Assembly (NCBI GenBank): GCA_030524425.1
Contig: JAUNGN010000001.1
Coordinates: forward strand, 1 to 64,000
DNA: 64,000 nucleotides
Reading direction: 5' to 3'
From: Clostridia bacterium
GTDB lineage: Bacteria; Bacillota; Clostridia; Lachnospirales; CAG-274
The position numbers and the translations under genes were made by a program. The first letter of the stretch is position 1; every line of letters starts with the position of its first letter. The notes beneath the pieces are model-generated. The model made no database searches. It was given only the letters and a program-made list of their open reading frames with translations, and was not told the DNA's origin. Of this stretch, positions 47,853 to 56,456 are shown one piece after another.

Positions 47853-48653
47853 TCAAAATTCTTTTGTAACAGTTTTTTCAAATTCTTTATAGTAATGATC
47901 TGAAACGGGAATTTTCTTATCTGAAATCAACAACACTTCACATGGTTTAATAAGTTTGATGTAATTTCTTTGAACCACATAGCTTCTGTGCACTCTCACA
48001 AACTTTTTATCAAGTAATTTTAAAAATGCCTTCCATGTTATTCTGGCAGTTATTTTTTCAGTAACAGTACAAACAATTGTATTATGTCCGCTGGCCTCGG
48101 CAAATTCAATTTCTCCCATAAGTATAAACCTTATATGTCCGTCAATATCCTTTACCTTAAGTGTGTTAACTTTATCATCATATTTTTCGGCAAGCTCACA
48201 AAAATATTTGTATGTTGCCTTTCCTATTTTGTGAGGAAAAACCTCCCCCTCCTCCAAATATCCTACAGGACTGGAAATATGCATATGCAGAAGCTTTAAT
48301 TCTCCCTCAGATATTTTCCATATAAAAGTACACCTTTGCTGTTCACTTATTATTTCATCTACACTGTCATCAGTAGTCACATAATATCTTCCGACAACAG
48401 TACAGGTATTCCTGTCATTTGATATACACCAAAATTCCTGCTGTAAAAGGCTGCAAACCGGATTTGTCTTGTTCGTATCAGCCAAATCATCAAATACAAT
48501 TTTTCTTCCCTGAATGAACTGTCTTTGCAACGCACCTATCCACATTATGTCCTCGGCAAAATAACTGTCCACATAACTGCTGTCGTTGTGCCAATAATGA
48601 ATTAAACATTGTCTTGTTTCGTTTATGGCTTTCTCAATTAATTTTTTGTTCAT
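47853..48653 (-). CDS. NTF2-like sensor / LytTR DNA-binding regulator
   Basis: A 266-residue regulator with an unusual layout. Residues about 1-130 form an NTF2/SnoaL-like domain (CLIHYWHNDSSYVDSYFAEDIMW, CTFIWKISEGELKLLHMHISSP). Residues about 155-266 are a LytTR DNA-binding domain (IEFAEASGHNTIVCTV, FVRVHRSYVVQRNYI). There is no receiver domain, so it is not a standard two-component regulator; the NTF2-like pocket could bind a small ligand directly. The start is the ATG at 48653, with GGGAG upstream; a longer frame starts at 48677. It is just upstream of, and in the same orientation as, the export/NRPS operon, so it is the likely regulator of it (inference). Confidence 0.85.
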   Translation of the reverse strand: MNKKLIEKAINETRQCLIHYWHNDSSYVDSYFAEDIMWIGALQRQFIQGRKIVFDDLADTNKTNPVCSLLQQEFWCISNDRNTCTVVGRYYVTTDDSVDEIISEQQRCTFIWKISEGELKLLHMHISSPVGYLEEGEVFPHKIGKATYKYFCELAEKYDDKVNTLKVKDIDGHIRFILMGEIEFAEASGHNTIVCTVTEKITARITWKAFLKLLDKKFVRVHRSYVVQRNYIKLIKPCEVLLISDKKIPVSDHYYKEFEKTVTKEF

Positions 48654-48905
48654 CAAACATTTTCTCCCAAAAATCATTCTATATTGTCATTAATTATAGC
48701 AAATAAACTTCAAAAAATCAAATGAGGAAATGTTTTTTTTGCTTGCAGAAATTAAACAGTAAATTAAACCAAACCTATTCTAAGTAAAAAGCACTTTCAA
48801 GGCTAAAAAATAAGAGATATAACATTTTTCTTTAATATAAGAAAGAGCTGTACACAAATTAACATAAAAATATTAACCTGCGGCAGCCCATTCTCTTCTT
48901 ATATC

Positions 48906-49868
48906 CTATTTTAAAATTTCAGAAGGGGTAACATCCATTGTAATTATTTTTTTATCTAAATAAAATTTTGAAATATCAGATACTCCACAATTTAAAATTC
49001 CACCTTCCTTTGCTAAATCATTATAGTTATCTGTGGAATAAAGCTTTACTGTTTTATACATGGAATCTGCTTCATCAGAAGACACATCAAGATATTTTGC
49101 TGTAATATCCATGGCCTCTTTATGAGTATTATTATCATTTGCAAAGGCAAGACCTTCATTATAAGCTCTGTTAAAGGCTTCCAGCCATTCTGCATCAATA
49201 TTTTCACTTCTTACGGCGAGAACATCAACAATTGAGCCGGGAGCATCAGAACTTGAAAAAATCATTTTACCTGCACCTTCGTTTACAGCATTTGACAAAT
49301 AAGGTTCCCATGTTACAGCGGCATCAAGATTACCGCTTATAAAAGAAACACCTGCATCTGAAGATGACATATTAACTAAGTTTACATCACTGTCACTAAG
49401 TCCCCCTCTTTCAAGAGCCTTGAGAAGCAAATAATGAGAAGTCTGATTTATGGAAACACCAACAGTTTTGCCCTTTAAATCTGCAAGAGAATTAATATCG
49501 TTTTTAATTAAAATACCATCGGCACCATCAGACTCATCAACAACTGATATAATCTTTATTTTGTTGTCTTCAGACTGACTTTCTGAAATAATTGCCGAAT
49601 CAAGGGTGCAATAAGCAACATCAACCTGATCTGACAATAAGGCTGTACAGGATGCCCCTGAATCATCAAAATTTACAAGATTAAAATCAATGCCATTTTC
49701 TTTAAAAAAGCCTTTGTCAATTGCTGTATAAATCGGTGCCGCTCCAATAAAAGGATTTGCCGCCATTGTGATTTTAGTTGTGCTTTCTTCATCTGAAACT
49801 GTCTTACCGCATCCTGCAAATGAAATTGCAGTTAATGAAGATATAAATAATAACAAAATTTTTTTCAT
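48906..49868 (-). CDS. NMT1/SsuA-type substrate-binding lipoprotein
   Basis: A 320-residue lipoprotein (lipobox FAGC) with the type-2 binding fold of nitrate, sulfonate and taurine-type transporters: PIYTAIDKGFFKENGIDFNLV, DVAYCTLDSA, LADLKGKTVGVSINQTSHYLLLKAL and AAVTWEPYLS. It is a diverged relative of the binding protein encoded 52959-54005, sharing the order of these motifs. It has no permease of its own and probably serves the same importer with a second ligand (inference). It follows the isochorismatase-fold gene by 21 nt. Confidence 0.88.
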   Translation of the reverse strand: MKKILLLFISSLTAISFAGCGKTVSDEESTTKITMAANPFIGAAPIYTAIDKGFFKENGIDFNLVNFDDSGASCTALLSDQVDVAYCTLDSAIISESQSEDNKIKIISVVDESDGADGILIKNDINSLADLKGKTVGVSINQTSHYLLLKALERGGLSDSDVNLVNMSSSDAGVSFISGNLDAAVTWEPYLSNAVNEGAGKMIFSSSDAPGSIVDVLAVRSENIDAEWLEAFNRAYNEGLAFANDNNTHKEAMDITAKYLDVSSDEADSMYKTVKLYSTDNYNDLAKEGGILNCGVSDISKFYLDKKIITMDVTPSEILK

Positions 49869-49889
49869 AATAAATTCCTCCTTATATTC

Positions 49890-50444
49890 CTATTTAATAA
49901 GTTCATTATAGCTTATAACCGCATTATGCTGTAAATAATTTATTGCATTTAATGCTGCATTGTGAGAAGCTAAAGATGAACCGCCTACAGCTTCTTTAAT
50001 AACCTTAATATAAAAATCTCTCTGGTGGGCATCAGCACAGGTATAATGAACACATACATCTGTAAGAAGCCCTATAATATACAGCCTTTTTATATTAAGT
50101 CCCTTAAGCAAAATTTCCAAATCGGTTGCAAAAAAACCACTGTAGCGCCTTTTTACAATTTGATATTCATTATCCATAGGTTCTAAACCCTTATAATATT
50201 CACAATTTTTACTGCCTTCAACACAATGAACAGACTCATCACCGTCAAGCTCTCTGCCAAAATCCACAATTTGTTTTCTATGAATTTCTCTCAGGTGAAT
50301 TACAGGCATTTTATTTTCTCTGAAAAATTTAAGAACTTTTTTAGCATACTCTGCCACTTCTTCTCCATTCATTTCTTCAGGCAGGTCATTTACAAACTGA
50401 TTTTGAATATCAATTACTATTAACCCGCTGCCCTCATCTATCAA
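49890..50444 (-). CDS. Isochorismatase-family cysteine hydrolase
   Basis: A 184-residue alpha/beta hydrolase of the isochorismatase/nicotinamidase group. Triad candidates are Asp in IVIDIQNQF, Lys in VKRRYSGFFATDLE and Cys in GLLTDVCVHYTCADA. In this family biuret hydrolase yields allophanate, the substrate of the AtzF-like hydrolase encoded upstream, so a urea, biuret or guanidine-related amide is a reasonable substrate (inference, not proven). I use a TTG start at 50444, with GAGGTG 6 nt upstream; the GTG at 50453 lies in that site. Confidence 0.8.
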   Translation of the reverse strand: MIDEGSGLIVIDIQNQFVNDLPEEMNGEEVAEYAKKVLKFFRENKMPVIHLREIHRKQIVDFGRELDGDESVHCVEGSKNCEYYKGLEPMDNEYQIVKRRYSGFFATDLEILLKGLNIKRLYIIGLLTDVCVHYTCADAHQRDFYIKVIKEAVGGSSLASHNAALNAINYLQHNAVISYNELIK

Positions 50445-50472
50445 TATAAGCACCTCTTTTCTTTAAAATAAA

Positions 50473-50508
50473 AAAGGATAGGAAAGTTTTTCGTCTTTGC
50501 TATCCTTT
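50473..50508 (-). terminator. Terminator after the split LuxR-type gene
   Basis: Stem AAAGGATAG / CTATCCTTT, extended by AAAG/CTTT inside, and followed on the minus strand by TTTTTTATTTT. It lies between the LuxR-type remnant and the isochorismatase-fold gene, so the latter needs its own promoter or read-through. Confidence 0.78.
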
Positions 50509-51289
50509 ATGGCTATATTTTATCAATAAAACAAAAATAAGGCAATAAACTTAAATATTGATTTTAGTAAAACTTTAGTAGTATTAATACTACCTATTTA
50601 AAAAGCTGAGTTCTCCTTGTAACTCCTGTTTTTTTGAAAATATTGTTTAAGTGTTTTTTAACAGTTGCAATACTAATATTAAGGCAATCACCAATTTCCT
50701 CATTAGAACAGCCTTTTAAAACAAGGCTTGCAATTTCTTTTTCTCTTTTTGAAAGATTATAGCTTGTAAAATGACTGAAATCCAGATTTAATTTATTCTT
50801 ATAAAAATTTAAAATGTTTTTTTCAAAATGAGGCATAAATGTTTTTAAAACCTCAAATTCATAATCACTTATATCATTTTCATATTTACTTCTTAAAATA
50901 TTTAAAAAACAGCAAACCCTCTCATTATTCATTATAATTAAACCACAGCCTGTATCAAGATTTTGCGGTTTAAAAAAATATTTATAAATTTCAGAATTTT
51001 TTCTTTTTTCATCCGTTAAAATATCAGTGTCCCTGTAACAGACAGATTTTGAAAAGCTACAAATATCATTAATATAATCCTTATAAAAATATTTCTTTAT
51101 AAAATCTGATTTACTTTTTTCATCAATATTGTTAAAAACCGATAACTCAGGCATAAGACGACCTTCATCATCAATAATTATAAAATAAGCCTGATTATAA
51201 GGAATAAATATCTTAATTAAATTAAGGCATTTTTCACCAAATTCTCTAATATTTTCAGTATAATAAATTTCATAAAGCACATCATTAAA

Positions 51290-51292
51290 TAA
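51290..51292. repeat. Target-site duplication TAA (left copy)
   Basis: TAA abuts the left end of the element; the right copy is at 52834-52836. Removal of one copy plus the element restores the LuxR-type frame. Confidence 0.85.
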
Positions 51293-51316
51293 TGATGTGA
51301 CCCCAAAAAGTTAGAC
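51293..51316 (+). repeat. Left inverted repeat of the IS3 element
   Basis: Begins TGATGTGACCCC and ends GTTAGAC. It matches the reverse complement of the right end at 20 of 24 positions. Confidence 0.85.
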
Positions 51317-51356
51317 TTTTTATAGCGTAGTAGTTTAAATAGCTACTACGCTATTT

Positions 51357-52157
51357 TTATGCAACCAAGGTGTTAAGTCTATATTGTATCGGACTCATCC
51401 ACCCTAATTTTTCTTTAATTCTTTTCTCGTTGTAATATTTTATATATTTTTCAATAGCATTTTTAAGTTCATCAAAGCTATAATAGGTATTTCCGTAATA
51501 CATTTCTTGTTTTAATATTCCAAAAAAATTTTCCATAACAGAATTATCATAGCAATTACCCTTTCGGGACATACTTTGAAATATTTTGTTATCTTTAAGA
51601 GCAAACGAATATGCTTTCATTTGATATGCCCAACCTCTGTCTGAATGGAATGTTCTTCTGTACAGACAATCAGACGTTATTTCTATTGCTTGTTTTTGTG
51701 CGGATAAAATACCGGCAGCTGATGGCACTTGTGTTATACTATAGCTTAAAACTTCTCCGTTAAACATATCAAGGAACGGGTCTAAATAAAGTTTTTTAAT
51801 TGTCATTTTACCATTTTTGCCTATTTCATAATATTTAAATTCAGTAGTATCCGTAGTTATCTTCTGATGAGGAACACTGGTATTAAATCGCCTGTTAATT
51901 CGATTTGGTGAAATTTTACCTACATTTCCTTTGTATGAACTGTATTTACGGCTTTTACGAGTAAATGAAGTTACTTGAAAATTGAATTTTTGCATTATTC
52001 TTTGAACACGCTTTTTATTAACCTTAATTCCACGATTTTTCAATTCACCACATACTCTGCGATAGCCATAATCCTTGTGTTCTTTATGAATTTCAATAAT
52101 TGCATCTTCAAGCTCTTTGTTGGGATTTTCTCTGTCAAAATGCTTTTGCCAATACAT
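51357..52157 (-). CDS. IS3-family transposase OrfB (DDE integrase core)
   Basis: A 266-residue rve-type catalytic domain. The DDE residues are in TDTTEFKYY (Asp), FHSDRGWAY (Asp) and ENFFG (Glu), with exactly 35 residues between the last two, the D35E spacing of IS3 elements. The HTH_21 region (HKDYGYRRVCGELKNRG) precedes it. The frame stays open upstream of the ATG into the end of orfA, consistent with a frameshift-made fusion protein. Complete. Confidence 0.94.
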   Translation of the reverse strand: MYWQKHFDRENPNKELEDAIIEIHKEHKDYGYRRVCGELKNRGIKVNKKRVQRIMQKFNFQVTSFTRKSRKYSSYKGNVGKISPNRINRRFNTSVPHQKITTDTTEFKYYEIGKNGKMTIKKLYLDPFLDMFNGEVLSYSITQVPSAAGILSAQKQAIEITSDCLYRRTFHSDRGWAYQMKAYSFALKDNKIFQSMSRKGNCYDNSVMENFFGILKQEMYYGNTYYSFDELKNAIEKYIKYYNEKRIKEKLGWMSPIQYRLNTLVA

Positions 52158-52198
52158 ATATGTTGATTTCGGAAAACCAACTACTGCGAGAATATCTT

Positions 52199-52777
52199 TT
52201 AATTTGAATTCTCCTCGGAGACTGTGTATAATTCTCGCTGTTTTTTCAGAAGATTTTCCTCCTCTAAACGCAGTCTCCTCAATTCTTTTAAATATGCGTT
52301 CTCTATCCTTAATTTTAAATTTTCATCTTCAAGCTCTTTGATGTGTTCAGCACTTGTATCAACAGATTTTTCTTTGCTAGATTTAGATGGCTTTTTAATT
52401 TCTCTTATATCCAATGTTTTCTTGCGACCTTTCTTTTTCGGCCTCAAAGCATCAGGACCTGTTATTCTAAAATCATTAACCCATTTGGTTATTAAAGATG
52501 AATTATTAATGCCTTGTGAAAGGGCTAATTCCTGATATGAGACTTCACTTGATAGATACAATTCTACTACAGAAAGCTTGAATTGAAAAGAGTATTTTTT
52601 ATTTTGTCTTGAACGCATCAACCCCTCCTTGCCAAACTTTTTGTATACAGCAACCCATTCTTTAAGTCTGCTGTTTGCAGGTATATCATATTTTTTTGCA
52701 AGATAATCATAGCTACCTTCGTCATTTAGATATGCCTGCACAACTTTTAATTTAAATTCATAACTATATTTTGCCAT
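52199..52777 (-). CDS. IS3-family transposase OrfA (helix-turn-helix)
   Basis: A 192-residue protein with two helix-turn-helix units (KYSYEFKLKVVQAYLN and YSFQFKLSVVELYL) followed by a coiled coil from about residue 125 (EHIKELEDENLKLRIENAYL). The ATG at 52777 follows GGGAGG. A run of six A at 52241-52246 (read on the minus strand) near its end lies where a -1 shift would enter the orfB frame. Confidence 0.9.
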   Translation of the reverse strand: MAKYSYEFKLKVVQAYLNDEGSYDYLAKKYDIPANSRLKEWVAVYKKFGKEGLMRSRQNKKYSFQFKLSVVELYLSSEVSYQELALSQGINNSSLITKWVNDFRITGPDALRPKKKGRKKTLDIREIKKPSKSSKEKSVDTSAEHIKELEDENLKLRIENAYLKELRRLRLEEENLLKKQRELYTVSEENSN

Positions 52778-52809
52778 AAAAAACCGACCTCCCAATCGTT
52801 AGATTTTTG

Positions 52810-52833
52810 GTCTAACTTTTGGGGGTCGGTTCA
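52810..52833 (-). repeat. Right inverted repeat of the IS3 element
   Basis: Read on the minus strand it begins TGAACCGACCCCC and ends GTTAGAC, followed inward by the orfA gene. Confidence 0.85.
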
Positions 52834-52836
52834 TAA
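52834..52836. repeat. Target-site duplication TAA (right copy)
   Basis: Second copy of the 3-bp duplication, inside codon 8 of the LuxR-type gene. Confidence 0.85.
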
Positions 52837-52911
52837 TGCCCAGTCCTTTTCAGTCATAAAAATCACTCCCATATATAAACTATATTACCACATAAAACAT
52901 AATTGCACAAT

Positions 52912-52946
52912 AAAAAAGCCGCCAACAATCAAGTCAGCAGCTTTTT
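52912..52946 (-). terminator. Terminator of the ABC importer operon
   Basis: On the minus strand AAAAAGC-T-GCTGAC pairs with GTTGGC-G-GCTTTTT, followed by TTATTG. It lies right after the binding-protein gene. Confidence 0.82.
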
Positions 52947-52958
52947 AGGAAGAGTAAT

Positions 52959-54005
52959 TTATTTTGCACCCTTAATAAATGTATCATCTGCAATAGACTT
53001 TACATTTTCAGGCATTTTGTCTATCATACCTACACTCAATAAAAACTCAGCACTTTTTTCAACAGTATAAGGCAAGGAAACATAATCACTGCCGTCAGCA
53101 AAGGTAGTTTCATTCATAGCCTTATCAAAAATTGTTACACCATTAAGCATGGTTTCATAATCCTCTGCTGAAAGCTCAGCCCCCGTATAAATAGCCTGCA
53201 TAAAGTCATTATCTCTTGAATTAAGCTTTTCTACACCATCAAACCAGGAATTAACAACAGCCTGAACAGCATCCTTTGAACTTGCTATTACTTCATCCCT
53301 TACAGCCAAGGTATCGGGAATAAGACCCGGCTCTGTCTTTGTGCTGCAAAGAATTTTACCGCCTCCCTCAACGGCCATTGAAAGAGTAGGTTCCCATAAA
53401 ACCGCTGCATCAACACTGCCTGCAATAAAGGCAGGGCCTGCATCATTTATTGTCATATTAACAAAATTTACATCATCAATAGTCATGCCATTGTCATTGA
53501 GAAGCTTTAATAAATACATATGCTCTAAAGTACCAAGCTCTGTAGCAACACTTTTACCCTTCAGATCTGTTACACTCTTAATGGAATCATCGTGAACCAC
53601 AAGAGCATCTGCACCGGCAGAATTATCATTTACAGCCACAATTTTAAAACCGATGCCTTCATTGTAAGGTGCAATGGCATCAGAAGCGGCAATACAAATA
53701 CCGTCAAGCTGACCTGAATTAAAAGCAGTAAGCGAATCGCTGTAAACAGGGAAAAACTTAATATCTGCATAAACACCATTTGCTTCAAAAATACCCGTAC
53801 CTTCAACGCCATACCATGCATACCAGCCTGACATTGGGCTTACACCAAGCTTAAAGGGATTTTCTTTTGTGCCAACCGCACCTGCCGCCGATGCTTCACT
53901 TTGATTCGATGTACTATTACTTTCTCCGCCAGAGCTGCCGCCACAGCCTGTAAGTAACATAGCTGACATAATTAATGCCATAAATAATGAAATTATCCTT
54001 TTCAT
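52959..54005 (-). CDS. NMT1/SsuA-type substrate-binding lipoprotein of the importer
   Basis: A 348-residue lipoprotein (lipobox LLTGC, then a Ser/Gly-rich linker of about 25 residues). The body has the type-2 binding fold: GWYAWYGVEGTGIFEANG, DGICIAASDAI, VTDLKGKSVATELGTLEHMYLLKLL and AAVLWEPTLSMAV. It ends the operon with the ATPase and permease genes immediately upstream, so the three form one importer. The context (guanidine/urea-type catabolism) suggests a small cationic or amide nitrogen compound as cargo (inference). Confidence 0.92.
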   Translation of the reverse strand: MKRIISLFMALIMSAMLLTGCGGSSGGESNSTSNQSEASAAGAVGTKENPFKLGVSPMSGWYAWYGVEGTGIFEANGVYADIKFFPVYSDSLTAFNSGQLDGICIAASDAIAPYNEGIGFKIVAVNDNSAGADALVVHDDSIKSVTDLKGKSVATELGTLEHMYLLKLLNDNGMTIDDVNFVNMTINDAGPAFIAGSVDAAVLWEPTLSMAVEGGGKILCSTKTEPGLIPDTLAVRDEVIASSKDAVQAVVNSWFDGVEKLNSRDNDFMQAIYTGAELSAEDYETMLNGVTIFDKAMNETTFADGSDYVSLPYTVEKSAEFLLSVGMIDKMPENVKSIADDTFIKGAK

Positions 54006-54112
54006 TTAAATCACTCCTTTTTATAAATTTTATATAAAACCTATTATACGCAATTAATATTTTCCGCATAATGTGGTTTTTACAGTACATTTAATAATAA
54101 CTTCTTAAATAC

Positions 54113-54937
54113 TTATATTTCGTCATTATGAATTAAACCGTTTACCTCTCGTCTGAGCTTTATAAATTCTTCTGTATCTTTTAAATCAAGAGTTCTGTCA
54201 TAGGGAAGATATACAGGTATTTCCTCCTTAACCGTACCGGGTCTTGCACTCATAACATAAATTTTTGTAGCAAGAAAAACGGCTTCTTCAATATCGTGAG
54301 TTACAAAAACAACAGTTGTTCTGTGTTTTTGCCATATTTGTCTTAACAAAAGCTGCATAGATGCCTTAGTCTGAGGATCTAAAGCACCAAAGGGCTCATC
54401 CATTAAAAGCACATCAGGCTTATTTGCCAAGGCTCTTGCAATTGCAACTCTTTGCTTCATACCGCCTGAAAGTTCTTTAGGATAATTTTTTGCAAATTTT
54501 TCAAGACCCACGGCCTGAATATACTCTTTTGCAATTTTATCCTGTTCTTCCTTTGGCATTTTTTTAAGCTTTAAGCCAAATTTTACATTTTCTTCAACCG
54601 TCATCCACGGAAAAAGTGTATAGCTTTGAAATACCATACCTCTGTCTGCCCCGGGGCCTTTTATAATTTTATCGTGGGCTATAATACTTCCTCCTGTCGG
54701 AAAGTCAAGTCCTGCCAGCATTCTTAAAAGAGTGGATTTACCACAGCCTGAAGGACCTATAATACATATAAATTCATTTTTTAGAACCTCCATATTACAG
54801 TCTTGCATTGCAACTGTATCGCCTTTTCTTGCATGGTAAATTTTTTCTACGCCTTTCACCTGTATAACTGAAGAGCCAACTGTAGCTTCAAGATTGGCAG
54901 GTTCCGTAATATTCTGTTTTTTATTTAAGCCAAACAT
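54113..54937 (-). CDS. ABC importer ATPase (SsuB/TauB-like)
   Basis: A 274-residue ATPase with Walker [16 protein letters not shown]-loop [16 protein letters not shown], signature [15 protein letters not shown], Walker [13 protein letters not shown] and H-loop [10 protein letters not shown]. This is the nitrate/sulfonate/taurine importer subfamily. It overlaps the permease gene by one base (TAATG). Confidence 0.95.
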   Translation of the reverse strand: MFGLNKKQNITEPANLEATVGSSVIQVKGVEKIYHARKGDTVAMQDCNMEVLKNEFICIIGPSGCGKSTLLRMLAGLDFPTGGSIIAHDKIIKGPGADRGMVFQSYTLFPWMTVEENVKFGLKLKKMPKEEQDKIAKEYIQAVGLEKFAKNYPKELSGGMKQRVAIARALANKPDVLLMDEPFGALDPQTKASMQLLLRQIWQKHRTTVVFVTHDIEEAVFLATKIYVMSARPGTVKEEIPVYLPYDRTLDLKDTEEFIKLRREVNGLIHNDEI

Positions 54938-55716
54938 TAGTTGCCCTCCCTCCAGTGGAATAGAATTTTATTTGCCATATCCAAAGCTCTGTCTGTAATT
55001 AGTCCCAATATGCCAATAACCAATATTCCCGTAAAAATAGCATCTGTTTTTAAAAATCTTTGTGCCTTCATAATTGAATAACCAAGACCATTGTTAGCTG
55101 CTACCATTTCAGCTACTACCAAATAAGTCCAAGCCCATCCAATCATCATTCTTAAAGTATCCAAGGCTCTTGGAAGCATTGCAGGAATTAAGATTTTAGT
55201 AACAGTCTGCCATTTTGTAGTTCCTAAAGTATAGCCTGCACAAAGCAAATCTTCACTTACACTCATTGCATCATCAGCTATCATAAGAATAAGCTGAAAG
55301 AAAATACCTATAAACAAAAGTGTAACCTTTGCTTCCTCACCAATACCTACCCAAACCATTACAAGGGGAGTAAAGGCAGGAACAGGCATATATCTTATAA
55401 ATTCACACAAAGGTCTTATAAGAGCTTCGCAAAACTTAAATGTACCGCATAAAAGTCCAAGAGGCACACCTAAAACTACGGCTATAAGAACACCAAAACA
55501 AATTCTCTGAACCGAAATTAAGGTGTTTTCAACAAGAGTACCATCCTTTAAAGACTCTAAAAAATATGTCCATACTTTAGATGGCGACGGCAAAAATACA
55601 GGGTCTACAAATTCAAAGTTACTTAATATAAGCCACAGTATAAACACAAACACAAAGGATAAAACTGCAAGGGATATATAGAAATTTTTGCTGATATGTC
55701 CTCTGATTTTAAACAT
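54937..55716 (-). CDS. ABC importer permease (SsuC/TauC-like)
   Basis: A 259-residue membrane protein with about six spans and the importer EAA-loop region [39 protein letters not shown] lies 8 nt before the ATG at 55716, so I prefer this to earlier in-frame GTG codons. It lies between the second PII gene and the ATPase gene, closely spaced. Confidence 0.92.
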   Translation of the reverse strand: MFKIRGHISKNFYISLAVLSFVFVFILWLILSNFEFVDPVFLPSPSKVWTYFLESLKDGTLVENTLISVQRICFGVLIAVVLGVPLGLLCGTFKFCEALIRPLCEFIRYMPVPAFTPLVMVWVGIGEEAKVTLLFIGIFFQLILMIADDAMSVSEDLLCAGYTLGTTKWQTVTKILIPAMLPRALDTLRMMIGWAWTYLVVAEMVAANNGLGYSIMKAQRFLKTDAIFTGILVIGILGLITDRALDMANKILFHWREGN

Positions 55717-55728
55717 AATCACCACTCC

Positions 55729-56088
55729 TTACATTATTGCATTAACATCTTTTTCTCCCGTTCTTACTCTAAGAGCCTGCTCAACAGGAAGTACAAATAT
55801 TTTGCCGTCTCCGGAAGTTCCTGTAGAAGAAACGCTTTTAACTATTTCAATTATTTTCTCACAATCCTCATCTCTTGAATAAATTTCAATCATTTTCTTG
55901 GCAACCATGGGATGATTATAGCTTGCCATAACCGTTCCGCTGCCTGTTGCATTAGCTTCAAACACAACAGGGGATTTACCTCTGCCAAGAACCTCTTTTG
56001 TACTCATTGAGTTAAAGCCTTCACTTAAAAGTTTATCTTTAAGCTCATAATATTTAGATGGTCTTATTGTAATTATAAGCTGTTTCAT
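55729..56088 (-). CDS. PII-family regulatory protein (second of a pair)
   Basis: A 119-residue PII-like protein: MKQLIITIRPSKYYELKDKL start, a diverged T-loop (GRGKSPVVFEANATG) and the C-terminal GDGKIFVLPVEQALRVRTGEK. The start is the ATG at 56088, after GGAGGTG. The T-loop lacks the uridylylation Tyr context, as in NifI2-like proteins. It sits between the other PII gene and the importer permease gene, suggesting it senses nitrogen or energy state and controls the importer or catabolic enzymes (inference). Confidence 0.85.
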   Translation of the reverse strand: MKQLIITIRPSKYYELKDKLLSEGFNSMSTKEVLGRGKSPVVFEANATGSGTVMASYNHPMVAKKMIEIYSRDEDCEKIIEIVKSVSSTGTSGDGKIFVLPVEQALRVRTGEKDVNAIM

Positions 56089-56106
56089 AAAGTCCACCTC
56101 CAAAAA

Positions 56107-56433
56107 TTAAAGTTCGTCTTTACCGCTTGAAATTGTAATACATCTTTCAACAGGAAGCACAAAGACCTTGCCGTCTCCATATGTGCCTGTCTTGCCTGTT
56201 TTTGCCGAATCCGTAATTACCTTTGTTACCTTTTCAACAGAACTGTCGCTGACTACAATCATAATCATATCCTTTGGAATTTCATCATAATGAGTTGTAC
56301 CGATTTTTAAGCCCTGCTGTTTTCCTCTGCCTAAAATACTAAACTTTGTTGCTGCAGGAAAACCTGCCACTCTTAATGCCTCCAAAACTTCTGCTGATTT
56401 TTCAGGTCTTACTACTGCTTTAATCATTTTCAT
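56107..56433 (-). CDS. PII-family regulatory protein (first of a pair)
   Basis: A 108-residue PII-like protein with IKAVVRPEKSAEVLEALRVAGF, GRGKQQGLKIG, HYDEIPK and GDGKVFVLPVERCITISSGK. The pattern resembles NifI1. The start is the ATG at 56433, with GAGGTG upstream; a GTG at 56442 overlaps that site. The tandem arrangement of two unlike PII genes resembles nifI1-nifI2, but no nif genes are present. Confidence 0.85.
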   Translation of the reverse strand: MKMIKAVVRPEKSAEVLEALRVAGFPAATKFSILGRGKQQGLKIGTTHYDEIPKDMIMIVVSDSSVEKVTKVITDSAKTGKTGTYGDGKVFVLPVERCITISSGKDEL

Positions 56434-56456
56434 TTTAATCACCTCATATTTTTTAT

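Larger units (their letters stand above)
51293..52833 (-). mobile_element. Intact IS3-family insertion sequence (IS150-like)
   Basis: A 1541-bp element bounded by 24-bp imperfect inverted repeats (20 of 24 positions match) with TGA...TCA ends and a 3-bp TAA target duplication. It carries two genes in the order orfA, orfB on the minus strand, and orfB is in the -1 frame, as in IS3-type OrfAB production. Both genes look complete, with a full DDE catalytic set, so the insertion may be recent and the element possibly active. Confidence 0.92.
50594..52857 (-). pseudogene. LuxR-family regulator gene interrupted by an IS3 element
   Basis: The 3' part (50594-51292) encodes a sensor-like region and a C-terminal LuxR/GerE helix-turn-helix (LSKREKEIASLVLKGCSNEEIGDCLNIS, TVKKHLNNIF). 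The 5' part lies on the far side of the element (52834-52857): GGGAGTG, 6 nt, then an ATG and codons for MTEKDWAL. Removing the element and one copy of the TAA duplication joins the two exactly in frame (MTEKDWAL-FNDVLYEIYYTEN), giving a protein of about 240 residues. A GTG at 51280 might still start a shortened product, but it has no ribosome binding site of note. The protein resembles the LuxR-type gene at the right window end. Probably inactive. Confidence 0.88.

Noticed and set aside
55729-56433. nifI1-nifI2 of a nitrogen fixation cluster
   Set aside because: The two PII genes resemble that pair, but no nif structural genes are present and the neighbours are importer and amide-catabolism genes.
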